Assembly: GCF_004349105.1 (NCBI RefSeq)
Contig: NZ_SMLB01000003.1
Location: 62,001-126,000, forward strand
Length of the DNA stretch: 64,000 nucleotides
Source of the DNA: Jiangella aurantiaca
Lineage (GTDB): Bacteria > Actinomycetota > Actinomycetes > Jiangellales > Jiangellaceae
Reading direction: 5' to 3'
In this document: piece by piece, positions 7,487 through 16,116 of the stretch
Layout: every line of letters begins with the position of its first letter
How positions within the stretch are numbered: position 1 is the stretch's first letter
Program-made: the position numbers and the translations under genes
The notes under the pieces: generated by a model
What the model was told of the DNA's origin: nothing
What the model saw: only the letters and a program-made list of their open reading frames with translations
The model's database searches: none

Positions 7487-10400
7487 GTGCCTCGAACCCA
7501 TCGAACCGCCCGCCCCCGGCGCACGATTTCATCTGGGACTGACGTCAGACCTCGCGGTCGGCTATCGCGGCTCGGATCGGTCCTGCGCGGTCTGGGAGCG
7601 TTGGTCGTCATCGTCGCGGTCCTGGTCGGCATCCCACTCGCACTGATCGCCGTCGCCGGCAACCCACTCCCCGACTCCGTGCCGAGCTGGGACGACGTCA
7701 CCTCCGCGCTCACCGAGCCCGACGACGGGTCGCTGTTCCTCCAGGCGCTGGTCTGGATCGGCTGGCTGGGCTGGATCAGCTTCGCCGTCGGCCTGGTCGT
7801 CGAGATCCCGGCCGCGCTCAGCGGCCGGAAGGCGCCGCGACTGCCGGCGCTGCGGTTCCAGCAGCGCGCCGCCGCCGGCCTGGTCGCCGCCGTGGCCGCC
7901 GTGTTCGTCGTCGGCCCGGTCGGCGTGGCCACGGCCACGGAGCCGGTCCAGCCGCCGGCGCCGCAACCCGCTCCGGTCACGACGGCCCAGGCGCCGGCCG
8001 CGTCCGAGGTGGCGACGGCCGAGGCGGCACCCGCCGCTCCCGAGGCGGCCCAGCCGGCCACGGTTCAGCGCACGCACACCGTCCAGCGCGGCGAGTCGCT
8101 GTGGCGCATCGCCGAGCAGGAGCTGGGCGACGGCATGCGCTGGCCCGAGATCGCCGAGCTCAACTACGGCGTCCCGCAGCCGGGCGGACGGGCGCTCGAC
8201 AACACCCATTGGATCGACCCGGGTTGGCAGCTGCTGCTGCCGCCGGAGCCCGCCCCGTCGGCCGTCCCGGTCGCCGACACCGGCGCCACCACGCACGTCG
8301 TGGCCGAGAGCGACACCCTGTGGGGCATCGCCGAGCAGCGGCTGGGCGACGGCGCCCGGTACCCCGAGCTGGTCGAGGCCAGCCGCGACACCGTCCAGCC
8401 CGACGGTGCGCGGCTCACCGACCCCGACCTCATCCGGCCCGGCTGGACCATCACGATCCCGGGCACCGCCGGCACGCCGCCGGTGGTCGGCGACCCGGTG
8501 TCGCGCGAGCCCGTGCAGCCGCCGCCGGCTGAGGAGCCCGCTCCGCCGCCCGCGGAGGAGGTGCCGCCGCCCGCCGCCGAGCAGCCCCAGGAGGAAGCTC
8601 CGGCCGAGGAGCAGCCGCCGGCGGAGCAGCCGGTACAGCCGCCGGTCGCCGAGCAGCCGGGCGACTCCGACGTCGGCGACTCCGCCACGCAGGCCGTCGG
8701 CGACGACGTCGACGTGCCGATCCGCACCACCGCCGGCGTCGGCGCACTCCTGGCGGCGGGCGTGCTGGCGTTCCTGGCCGTCCGGCGTCGCACTCAGCAG
8801 CGGCGGCGGGAGCCCGGCGAACGCATCGCCATGCCGGCCGGCGCGCTGGCCGACACCGAGCGGGAGCTGCGCGGCGTCGCCGACCCGATGAGCGTCGAGC
8901 TGGTCGACGTCGCGCTGCGTGGCCTGGCCGCCGACTGCGCCCGGCGCGGAGTCTCGCTGCCGCCGCTGCGCATCGGGCGGCTCACGTCCGAGCAGTTCGA
9001 GCTGTACCTCGCCGACCAGGCGGAGCTGCCGCCGCCGTTCGTCGCGACCGATCAGGGTCACGTGTGGCTGCTCCCCGCGGCCGCTGGTCGCGCCTTCGAC
9101 GCCGACGAGCTGCGCGACGTGCCGGCGCCGTACCCGAGCCTGGTCACCGTCGGCCACGGCCCCGAGGACGGCCACCTGCTGCTCGACCTCGAGCGGGTCG
9201 GCACGCTCGCCGTCGTCGGCGACCGCGAGCCGTCCCGCGAGGTCATGGCCGCCCTGGCGGTCGAGCTGGCCACCAGCCCATGGGCCGACGACCTCCAGGT
9301 CACGCTCGTCGGCACCTGCCCCGAGCTGGCCGGCGGACTCGACACCGGCCGCATCCGCTACCTGCCGACGGCCGGCAGCCTGCTCACTGAGCTGAGCACG
9401 CGCGCCCGGCACGACCGCGCGGCCATGGCCGAATCCGGCGCCAACTCGCTCGACGACGCCCGCGCCCGCGGGGTCGCCGCCGCCGCGTGGACACCCGAGA
9501 TCGTCCTGCTCGGCGAGCCGCTGGGCCCCGAGCAGGACGCGCAGCTGGCCGAACTGGTGCAGTCGCTGCCGCGCGTGGCGGTCGCCGCGGTGACCAGCGG
9601 AGACGGCGCTGTGGGCCAGTGGTCGCTGGAGCTGACCGCCGGCGATCCCGACGCCGCCGTGCTGCAGCCTGTGGGCGTCGACGTCCAGCCGCAGCGGCTC
9701 GACCAGCACCAGTACCACCAGATCCTGGAGCTGCTCGGCGTCACGACGCAGCCGGCGCGGCCTTGGGTCGACCCCGGTGGCCGGCCGGCCGACGAGCCGG
9801 AGCCCAGCGACGTCGGCCCGGGGCTGCTGGAGAGCCTCGAGGCCGACTTGGACCGGCTGCACCCGGCCGAGCCGCCGGCTCTGCCGGTAGCCGAGCCCGC
9901 CGCCGTGGCACCGGCCGCACAGCCCCCGAGCGCACCGCCGTCGCCCGCCCCGGTGCCGGGCGACGGTCCCACCGTCCTGCTGCTCGGACCGGTCGAGGTC
10001 GAGGACGCCGAGGGACCGGTCGAGCAGTCCAAGTACCGGCAGCTCACCGAGATCGCGGCGTTCATCGCGCTGCACCCCGGCCTCGGCCACGCGGCGCTCG
10101 ACGACGCCATGTGGCCCGGCAGCCGGGTCACGCAGAACACCCGCAACACCGCCATCTCCAAGCTGCGCCGCTGGTTCGGCCGCGACGCCAACGGCGACGA
10201 CTACCTGCCGCGGGTCGATTCCGGCTACCGGTTCCACGCGGGCGTCACCACCGACTGGGACGAGTGGCGATCGCTCGTCGGGGACGACCCCACACTGGCG
10301 GGCACGCAGCAGCTGGTCGCGGCGCTCGAGCTGGTCCGCGGCCAGCCGTTCACCGGCGTCAACCCGCGCCGCTACGGCTGGGCCGAGCACTTCAAGCAGG

Positions 10401-10711
10401 AGATGATCTCGGCCATCGTCGACGCCGCGCACGAGCTGGCCCAGCGGGCCCTCCGCGGCGGCGACGCCCACCTCGCCCGCAAGGCGTCGACCATCGGCCT
10501 GCAGGTCGAGCCCGGCATGGAGCTGCTGTGGCGCGACCGCATCAAGGCCGAGCACCTGGCCGGCAACCGCGCCGGCATCGACGACGCGATCGCCCGGATG
10601 ACGGCCATCAGCGCCGACCTCGGCGACGACCTGGAAGATGCCACCGTCCGGCTGATCGCCGAGCTCACCAGCCCGGCGCCGGAACGCTCCGGCGTGCCGG
10701 AACGCCTCTAG
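7487..10711 (+). CDS. Membrane-anchored LysM / BTAD (SARP-type) regulator
   Basis: 1074 residues. GTG 7487 is preferred over GTG 7472 because GAGGAG (7474-7479) lies 7 nt upstream. N-terminal transmembrane helices lie at about 36-58, 82-107 and 128-150. Two LysM domains follow (about 197-245 around GESLWRIAEQELGDG and 270-320 around SDTLWGIAEQRLGDG), then a long Pro/Glu-rich linker and a fourth helix at about 414-434. The large cytoplasmic part ends in a winged-helix plus BTAD region from about residue 828 (NTRNTAISKLRRWFGRDANG). LysM binds peptidoglycan; BTAD is the activator domain of SARP/AfsR proteins. The design suggests a cell-wall sensor coupled to gene control. It closes the Tad operon. 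Confidence 0.8.
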   Translation: MPRTHRTARPRRTISSGTDVRPRGRLSRLGSVLRGLGALVVIVAVLVGIPLALIAVAGNPLPDSVPSWDDVTSALTEPDDGSLFLQALVWIGWLGWISFAVGLVVEIPAALSGRKAPRLPALRFQQRAAAGLVAAVAAVFVVGPVGVATATEPVQPPAPQPAPVTTAQAPAASEVATAEAAPAAPEAAQPATVQRTHTVQRGESLWRIAEQELGDGMRWPEIAELNYGVPQPGGRALDNTHWIDPGWQLLLPPEPAPSAVPVADTGATTHVVAESDTLWGIAEQRLGDGARYPELVEASRDTVQPDGARLTDPDLIRPGWTITIPGTAGTPPVVGDPVSREPVQPPPAEEPAPPPAEEVPPPAAEQPQEEAPAEEQPPAEQPVQPPVAEQPGDSDVGDSATQAVGDDVDVPIRTTAGVGALLAAGVLAFLAVRRRTQQRRREPGERIAMPAGALADTERELRGVADPMSVELVDVALRGLAADCARRGVSLPPLRIGRLTSEQFELYLADQAELPPPFVATDQGHVWLLPAAAGRAFDADELRDVPAPYPSLVTVGHGPEDGHLLLDLERVGTLAVVGDREPSREVMAALAVELATSPWADDLQVTLVGTCPELAGGLDTGRIRYLPTAGSLLTELSTRARHDRAAMAESGANSLDDARARGVAAAAWTPEIVLLGEPLGPEQDAQLAELVQSLPRVAVAAVTSGDGAVGQWSLELTAGDPDAAVLQPVGVDVQPQRLDQHQYHQILELLGVTTQPARPWVDPGGRPADEPEPSDVGPGLLESLEADLDRLHPAEPPALPVAEPAAVAPAAQPPSAPPSPAPVPGDGPTVLLLGPVEVEDAEGPVEQSKYRQLTEIAAFIALHPGLGHAALDDAMWPGSRVTQNTRNTAISKLRRWFGRDANGDDYLPRVDSGYRFHAGVTTDWDEWRSLVGDDPTLAGTQQLVAALELVRGQPFTGVNPRRYGWAEHFKQEMISAIVDAAHELAQRALRGGDAHLARKASTIGLQVEPGMELLWRDRIKAEHLAGNRAGIDDAIARMTAISADLGDDLEDATVRLIAELTSPAPERSGVPERL

Positions 10712-10720
10712 CCCGACACG

Positions 10721-10764
10721 ACGAAGGGCGCCGCACCCGGATGGCCGGGGCGGCGCCCTTTCGT
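10721..10764. terminator. Bidirectional hairpin terminator
   Basis: AAGGGCGCCGC (10724-10734) pairs with GCGGCGCCCTT (10750-10760) across a 15-nt loop, followed by TCGTGTG on the plus strand. It lies between the end of the LysM-BTAD gene and the end of the convergent minus-strand gene, so it can serve both. Confidence 0.75.
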
Positions 10765-10775
10765 GTGCGCCGTAC

Positions 10776-11705
10776 TCAGCGGGTGCGGACCAGCGCCTGG
10801 ATCTCACCGACCGGGACGACCGTGCCGTTCCAGGGGCTCTCCAGGCTGTCGGGCACACCCGGCAGGTTCACCTCGGCGCCGCCCATGGTGAACGTGACGT
10901 CGTAGACGAGCCGTGCCTGGGCCGCGAAGCCCGGATTGCCGTCGAAGTCCTCGGCCGTCTGGTCGTGCGACATCTCCAGGTAGACGTGTTCACAGGCGCG
11001 CGAGCGCAGGTCAGGATCGCAGTCGATGGTGTCGGACCCGTCGCCGGGGTCGATCTCGACGTGGCTGAGCGTGCCGGTGGCCTGCAGCGGGCCTGCCACA
11101 CTGCCGATGATCTCGCCGTCGCCGAGGCCGTCGAGCAGGAACCGGGTGTCGGCGCCGACGTACGTCATGCCGGCCGGCTCGAAGCGCATGGTGAACGCCG
11201 GGGTCTGCAGCCGGCCCAGCGCCTGCCAGCCCAGGCCTGGGAGGGCACCCTCGTACGGCTCGATCCACCGCCACCGCTCGTAGGGCTCCTCCTGCCCGGG
11301 AACGCGGCATTGCACGAACGTGAAGATGTGGTCCGGGCCGGGCCGAGTGTGCTCGGGCCACTCATCCTCGGGCAGCGGCGACGGGATGTCGGCCCGGCAG
11401 GCCTTCGTGCCGAGGCAGAACTCGTCGTACGGCTCCTCGGTGAGGTCGCACCGCGGCCCGCCACCGCCCGAGCCGCCGTCGCCGCCATCGTCGTTCTCGT
11501 CAGGATCGGGACAGATGTTGACGTATTCGAAGACGCCCGGGCGCACCTGGATCAGCACGTAGCAGGGGTCGTTGGCCGGATCGACCGCGTCGGCCGCGGC
11601 CGGACGCACCGTCGCGGCCTGGCCGGGAACGACGCCGCCGAGCAGGCCGGCCAGCAGGACGGCGGCGGCCAGCAGGACCTGGGACACGCGTCGGGGGGTC
11701 AGCAT
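10776..11705 (-). CDS. Secreted hypothetical protein
   Basis: 309 residues, unrecognised. A clear Sec signal peptide is present: basic start, hydrophobic run LLAAAVLLAGLLGG and a likely AxA-type cleavage after VPGQA near residue 31. The mature protein has a Gly/Asp-rich linker (about 70-85) and several cysteine residues that could pair. The middle part resembles nothing I can name; the GTLSHVEIDPGDGS segment is reminiscent of PKD-like beta domains but too weak for a call. Its ATG lies inside the 3' end of the lipoprotein gene upstream (7-nt overlap), so the two are cotranscribed. Confidence 0.65.
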   Translation of the reverse strand: MLTPRRVSQVLLAAAVLLAGLLGGVVPGQAATVRPAAADAVDPANDPCYVLIQVRPGVFEYVNICPDPDENDDGGDGGSGGGGPRCDLTEEPYDEFCLGTKACRADIPSPLPEDEWPEHTRPGPDHIFTFVQCRVPGQEEPYERWRWIEPYEGALPGLGWQALGRLQTPAFTMRFEPAGMTYVGADTRFLLDGLGDGEIIGSVAGPLQATGTLSHVEIDPGDGSDTIDCDPDLRSRACEHVYLEMSHDQTAEDFDGNPGFAAQARLVYDVTFTMGGAEVNLPGVPDSLESPWNGTVVPVGEIQALVRTR

Positions 11706-12250
11706 GTGATGGTCCCTCCAGGTTCGATCGGGTCACCGATGAGCCACGCACCATCGGACTCGACGACTTCGTACACCACGGGGTGCGGCGTCAGCTGCTC
11801 CTCGGCGGGCGGGATGGCTTCGCCGGAAGCCAGCTGGGGCGCCCACTCGGACTCGTCCATGCAGGCGCTCACGACCCCGGACCGGTCGACGACCTGGACG
11901 TTGACATCGCTGATGACTGGCTCGCCGACTCGGACGATGCCCTGGTCGGCGTAGCGCGATGCAATGCCGGCGTTGAACTCGATGGTCTCGTCGGTGGCGA
12001 GGCCCTCGAACAGCGTGGCGGGATCGTCGGAGCGGCCGCTCTGCGCCTCGACCACAGCATCGATGAACTGCTCGAACACCGTTCGAATCTCATCTTCTGC
12101 CCGCGTGGCTGCGTCGTCCGTGACGGTGGCCCTGGGCTCCGGCGACGCGGGATCGCCGAGGTCGTCGTCGCCGCTGCATGCGGCCACGACTGCGATACAC
12201 ACCAAGCCGACCGTGAAGCGCCGGCCCGCCCGGGGAAACGAGCCGCTCAT
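11699..12250 (-). CDS. Putative lipoprotein
   Basis: 183 residues from ATG 12250. Arg-rich start, hydrophobic VGLVCIAVVA and lipobox VAAC at about residues 21-24 mark a lipoprotein. The mature part has an NTF2/Mce-associated-like feel: a helical EDEIRTVFEQFIDAVVEAQ segment followed by a beta-rich half ending in a VYEVVESDGAWLIGD segment. Such proteins often assist envelope machinery, but nothing here fixes a function. It is the upstream partner of the secreted protein at 10776-11705. Confidence 0.65.
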   Translation of the reverse strand: MSGSFPRAGRRFTVGLVCIAVVAACSGDDDLGDPASPEPRATVTDDAATRAEDEIRTVFEQFIDAVVEAQSGRSDDPATLFEGLATDETIEFNAGIASRYADQGIVRVGEPVISDVNVQVVDRSGVVSACMDESEWAPQLASGEAIPPAEEQLTPHPVVYEVVESDGAWLIGDPIEPGGTITC

Positions 12251-12412
12251 GCAGGGACAATAGCGATCAGTCCGTGACACGGGCAACACGAACGTCGTGA
12301 ACTATGGATGTCATTTCCGCTGGCCGCAGCGGCGAACCCGGGCTCACCGCGACACGGTTGGCGGCGCCCGTTGTGGGTAGAATCGGCGCGAGCTGTGGCG
12401 GAGGGTTGTGCG

Positions 12413-12428
12413 GGTTCCACGTGAAACG
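12413..12428 (+). promoter_or_regulatory. parS-like site
   Basis: Matches the consensus TGTTTCACGTGAAACA at 13 of 16 positions, with the central CACGTG at 12418-12423. It lies in the leader of the cwlM-type gene, shortly downstream of a TAGAAT (12378-12383) that could be a -10 element. Likely a weak ParB binding site given the three better or equal sites in the region. Confidence 0.55.
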
Positions 12429-12497
12429 GGAACCGACGGAGCTGGTACGTCGTACAGCCCGATGTCAGGACACGGCCCAGGGAAGGACCACCTCCGG

Positions 12498-13634
12498 ATG
12501 ACCTCGCTTCGCTACCAGTTGGGCGACACCGGACCGGCGATCGCGGAGATCCGTTCCAAGCTCACGCAGCTCGGACTCCTCGACGACACCGCGCCCGGCC
12601 CCAGCACGTTCGACGAGGACGTCGCCCAGGCGGTCCGGCAGTTCCAGCAGGAGCGCGGGCTCACGGCGACCGGTGTCGTCGACGCCACGACGTACCGGGT
12701 GCTCGACGAAGCGCGCTGGCGGCTCGGCGACCGGTTGCTGTCGTACGTGGTCGGCAACCCGCAGGCCGGCGACGACGTCATCGCGCTGCAGCGGCGGCTG
12801 TCCGAGCTGGGCTTCGACGTGGGCCGGGTCGACGGCGTGTTCGGAGCGCGCACCGGCGACGCGCTGCGCGACTTCCAGCGAAACATCGGCCTGCCCGCCG
12901 ACGGCACCTGCGGGCCCAGCACGTTCAAGGCGCTCGGCCGCCTGGCCCCCATCGTCACTGGGGGCCGCCCGGAGAGCCTGCGCGCGGTGGAGGCGCTGCG
13001 TCAGGCCGGGAAGCGACTGCCGGGCAAGGTGGTCGTCATCGATCCCGGCCACGGCGGCCCCGACCGCGGCCACCGGGCGAACGGCCTGGACGAAGCCGCC
13101 GTCGTCGAGGACCTCGCCGCCCGCATCGAGGGCCGGCTGACGGCCACCGGCGTCCAGACCTACCTGACCCGCGGCCCGGGCGCCGACGCGTCGCCCAGCG
13201 AGGCCGAGCGCGCCGCGTTCGCCAACGACTCCGGCGCCAACCTGCTGGTCTCGCTGCACGTCGACGCGCACGCGAATCCTGACGCGTCCGGCGTCGCCAC
13301 CTACTTCTACGGCAGCCACGAGCCTGGCACGGCCAGCGCCATCGGCGAGCAGTTCGCCGGCCTGGTGCAGCGCGAGATCGTCGCCCGCACCGACCTCGTC
13401 GACTGCCGCGCGCACCCGAAGACCTGGGACCTGCTGCGGCACACCAGGATGGCCGCGGTCCGGGTCGAGCTGGGCTACATCACCAACGACGGCGACGCCG
13501 CGCGGCTGGCCGACCCCGACTTCCGTGACGTCGTGGCCGAGGCCATCGTCGTCGCCATCCAGCGGGTCTACCTGCCGTCAGGCGAGGACGCAGCTACCGG
13601 TGCGCTGCGGTTCCACGATCTGGCCTCGAACTGA
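12498..13634 (+). CDS. cwlM: N-acetylmuramoyl-L-alanine amidase, CwlM type
   Basis: 378 residues from ATG 12498 with GGAAGGA at 12481-12487; the reading frame is open further upstream but that part covers the parS-like leader. Two peptidoglycan-binding (PG_binding_1) repeats (about 5-70 and 90-145) are followed by an Amidase_3 domain (about 175-365). The metal-site residues of active amidases seem present: His in DPGHGG, Glu in GLDEAA, His in SLHVDAH and Glu in RVELGYITN. In mycobacteria CwlM is a mostly non-enzymatic, PknB-phosphorylated regulator of MurA encoded at the same place next to parB; whether this copy hydrolyses peptidoglycan cannot be told from sequence alone. Confidence 0.85.
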   Translation: MTSLRYQLGDTGPAIAEIRSKLTQLGLLDDTAPGPSTFDEDVAQAVRQFQQERGLTATGVVDATTYRVLDEARWRLGDRLLSYVVGNPQAGDDVIALQRRLSELGFDVGRVDGVFGARTGDALRDFQRNIGLPADGTCGPSTFKALGRLAPIVTGGRPESLRAVEALRQAGKRLPGKVVVIDPGHGGPDRGHRANGLDEAAVVEDLAARIEGRLTATGVQTYLTRGPGADASPSEAERAAFANDSGANLLVSLHVDAHANPDASGVATYFYGSHEPGTASAIGEQFAGLVQREIVARTDLVDCRAHPKTWDLLRHTRMAAVRVELGYITNDGDAARLADPDFRDVVAEAIVVAIQRVYLPSGEDAATGALRFHDLASN

Positions 13635-13751
13635 CCGAATCGCGGGCAATCGATTCGCCACCACCTGGCCCGATGAGGCACAGTTGACTCTGGGGTACCG
13701 GAACATCCGGTCCCCATCGTCTGTGTCGGTCCTTTCCCGGGAGGTGTGTAC

Positions 13752-15089
13752 GTGAGCCAGCAGCCCAGCCCGAACCGGAAGACGACCGACGCAGCAGCCG
13801 CCACCGGCTCACGTCTGGACTCATACGTCGACCGCTACGCCACCCGCACCCACGGCATGACGGCGTCGGAGACGCGGTCGCTGTTCGCGGTGGCCTCCCG
13901 GCCCGAGGTCGTGTCGCTGGCCGGCGGCATGCCGAACATCTCCGGCCTGCCGCTCGACGTCGTCGGCTCACTGACGAGCGAGCTCGTCGCGAAGCGGGGC
14001 ATGACGGCGCTGCAGTACGGCTCCGGCCAGGGCGACCCGAGGCTGCGCGAGCAGATCTGCGAGGTCATGCGGCCTACGGGCATCAACGCCCATCCCGACG
14101 ACGTCACCGTCACGGTCGGCTCGCAGCAGGCCCTCGACCTGCTGACCCGCATCTTCATCGATCCGGGCGACGTCATCCTGGCCGAGGCGCCGTCGTACGT
14201 CGTCGCGCTGGGGACGTTCCGGTCGTACCAGGCCGACATCGTGCACGTCGAGATGGATGACCAGGGGCTGATCCCCGATCGGCTGCGTGAGGCCATCGCC
14301 GCCGTGCGCGCCGCGGGCAAGTCGACCAAGTACCTCTACACCATCCCGAGCTACCACAACCCCGCCGGCGTCACCCAGCCGCCGGAGCGCCGGGCCGCGG
14401 TGCTCGAGATCTGCCGCGAGGCGGATGTGCTGATCGTCGAGGACGACCCCTACGGCCTGCTCGGCTTCGACGGCGAGGTGCCGCGCGCCATCCGAGCCGA
14501 CGATGCCGAACAGGTCGTCTACGTCGGCTCGTTCTCGAAGACGTTCGCCCCCGGCTTCCGGGTCGGCTGGGCGCTCGCACCCCACGCCGTCCGCGAGAAG
14601 CTGGTGCTGGCGTCGGAGAACAGCATCCTCTGCCCGCCGTCGTTCAGCCAGCTGGCGGTGTCTGACTACCTGGCCGGCCATGACTGGATGGCGCAGGTCA
14701 AGGACTTCCGCGAGATGTACCGCGAGCGGCGCGACGCCATGCTCGAGGCGCTCGACGACCTCATGCCGGCCGGCGCGCACTGGACCCGTCCCTCCGGCGG
14801 GTTCTATGTGTGGCTCACGCTGCCCGAGGGCATCGACGCCAAGGCCATGCTGCCGCGCGCCGTCACCAACCGGGTGGCGTACGTGCCGGGCACGGCGTTC
14901 TTCGCCGACGGTTTCGGCTCGCGCTCGATGCGGCTGTCGTACTGTTACCCGACGCCCGAGCGCATCCGCGAGGGCGTGCGCCGGCTGGCGCAGGTCATCG
15001 AGCAGGAGATGGAGCTGCGCGCCACGTTCGGCGCCTGGAGTGCCGCACAGCGGCCCGGCCTCGACGCACCGGCGCCGGACCAGAGTTGA
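13752..15089 (+). CDS. PLP-dependent aminotransferase, class I/II
   Basis: 445 residues. GTG 13752 has GGGAGG (13739-13744) 7 nt upstream, better than GTG 13746. Fold-type I aminotransferase of the 2-aminoadipate/LysN-like group: the segment SYHNPAGVTQ, the IVEDDPYGLL aspartate motif, and the PLP lysine in GSFSKTFAPGFRVGW are all present, with the arginine in MRLSYCYP for substrate carboxylate. There is no GntR domain at the N-terminus, so it is an enzyme rather than a MocR regulator. The substrate is unknown; a ddl gene follows 15 nt later, and a role in amino-acid supply for the wall is possible. Confidence 0.85.
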   Translation: MSQQPSPNRKTTDAAAATGSRLDSYVDRYATRTHGMTASETRSLFAVASRPEVVSLAGGMPNISGLPLDVVGSLTSELVAKRGMTALQYGSGQGDPRLREQICEVMRPTGINAHPDDVTVTVGSQQALDLLTRIFIDPGDVILAEAPSYVVALGTFRSYQADIVHVEMDDQGLIPDRLREAIAAVRAAGKSTKYLYTIPSYHNPAGVTQPPERRAAVLEICREADVLIVEDDPYGLLGFDGEVPRAIRADDAEQVVYVGSFSKTFAPGFRVGWALAPHAVREKLVLASENSILCPPSFSQLAVSDYLAGHDWMAQVKDFREMYRERRDAMLEALDDLMPAGAHWTRPSGGFYVWLTLPEGIDAKAMLPRAVTNRVAYVPGTAFFADGFGSRSMRLSYCYPTPERIREGVRRLAQVIEQEMELRATFGAWSAAQRPGLDAPAPDQS

Positions 15090-15104
15090 GGGGTTCGTTC
15101 CAGC

Positions 15105-16070
15105 ATGACTGATCTCGGCCGCGTACTCGTCCTCGCCGGCGGCCTGTCGCACGAGCGTGACGTCTCGCTGCGCTCGGGTCGCCGGGTGGCCGAGGCGCTG
15201 CGTGAGGTGGGCCTCGACGTCGAACAGCGCGACGCCGACGCCGACCTCCTCGCCTCGCTGCGCCACGACGTCCCTGACGTCGTCTTCCCGCTGCTGCACG
15301 GCGTGTCGGGCGAGGACGGCGCCATCCAGGAGGTGCTGTCGCTGGCAGGGTTGCCCTACGTCGGCTCGGCACCGGCGGCCTGCCGGCTGGCCTTCGACAA
15401 GCCGGTCGCCAAGGCCATCGTGCGGCGAGCCGGCATCGCCACCCCGCCGTCGGCCGTGCTGTCGCAGGCGACCTTCCGTGAGCTGGGCGCCGCCGTGCTG
15501 CTCGACGCGCTGGTCGCCCGGCTCGGCCTACCGTTGGTCGTGAAGCCGTCGCGCGGCGGCTCCGCCCTGGGCACGACGGTGGTGCGCTCGGCCGACGAGC
15601 TTCCCGCCGCCATGGTGGAGTGCTTCGCCTACGGCGAGCCGGCGCTGATCGAGCAGTGGATCGACGGCACCGAGGTCGCAGTGTCGGTGCTCGACACCGG
15701 CGAGGGGCCGCGGGCGCTGCCGGCGGTTGAGATCGTGCCGGAGTCGGGCACGTACGACTACCACGCCCGTTACACGGCCGGGACCACGGAGTTCTTCGTG
15801 CCGGCCCGGCTCGACGGCGAGGCGGCCGCTGCCGTGGCCCAGGTGGCGGTGGCGGCGCACCAGACGCTGGGGCTCAGCGACCTGTCGCGCACCGACCTCA
15901 TCGTCGACCGTGACGGCGTGCCGTGGCTGCTGGACATCAACGTCGCACCGGGCATGACGGAGACCTCTTTGCTGCCGCAGGCCGTGCAGGCGGCCGGGTT
16001 GGACCTCGGCGTGCTGGCGCGGGAGCTCCTGGCCGCCGCCGTCGACCGCCACCTGCGAACCGCCGGCTGA
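15105..16070 (+). CDS. ddl: D-alanine--D-alanine ligase family ATP-grasp enzyme
   Basis: 321 residues. N-terminal LAGGLSHERDVSLRSG matches the Ddl start motif GGxSxExxVS. The ATP-grasp core contains FPLLHGVSGEDGAIQ, LPLVVKPSRGGSALG and the metal-binding LLDINVAPGMTETSLLPQ. It joins two D-Ala for peptidoglycan precursor synthesis in the cytoplasm. It is a little shorter than typical Ddl (about 340-370) and diverged in places, and actinobacteria often carry a second canonical ddl elsewhere, so a related dipeptide ligase is not excluded. Cotranscribed with the aminotransferase. Confidence 0.8.
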   Translation: MTDLGRVLVLAGGLSHERDVSLRSGRRVAEALREVGLDVEQRDADADLLASLRHDVPDVVFPLLHGVSGEDGAIQEVLSLAGLPYVGSAPAACRLAFDKPVAKAIVRRAGIATPPSAVLSQATFRELGAAVLLDALVARLGLPLVVKPSRGGSALGTTVVRSADELPAAMVECFAYGEPALIEQWIDGTEVAVSVLDTGEGPRALPAVEIVPESGTYDYHARYTAGTTEFFVPARLDGEAAAAVAQVAVAAHQTLGLSDLSRTDLIVDRDGVPWLLDINVAPGMTETSLLPQAVQAAGLDLGVLARELLAAAVDRHLRTAG

Positions 16071-16085
16071 CCTTCGCTGCTATTT

Positions 16086-16116
16086 GTGACGGCGCGTCAC
16101 TCGAACGCGCCGTCAC
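16086..16116. terminator. Hairpin between ddl and parB
   Basis: Perfect 12-bp arms 16086-16097 and 16105-16116 with a 7-nt loop, overlapping the last codons of parB on the minus strand and lying 16 nt after ddl. There is no T-run on either side, so it is a weak or factor-assisted terminator at best. Confidence 0.5.

Noticed and set aside
7562-10858. 1098-codon minus-strand ORF opposite the LysM-BTAD gene
   Set aside because: Long antisense frames are expected at this GC content; composition is Arg/Gly/Pro-rich without domains, and the plus frame has clear domains.
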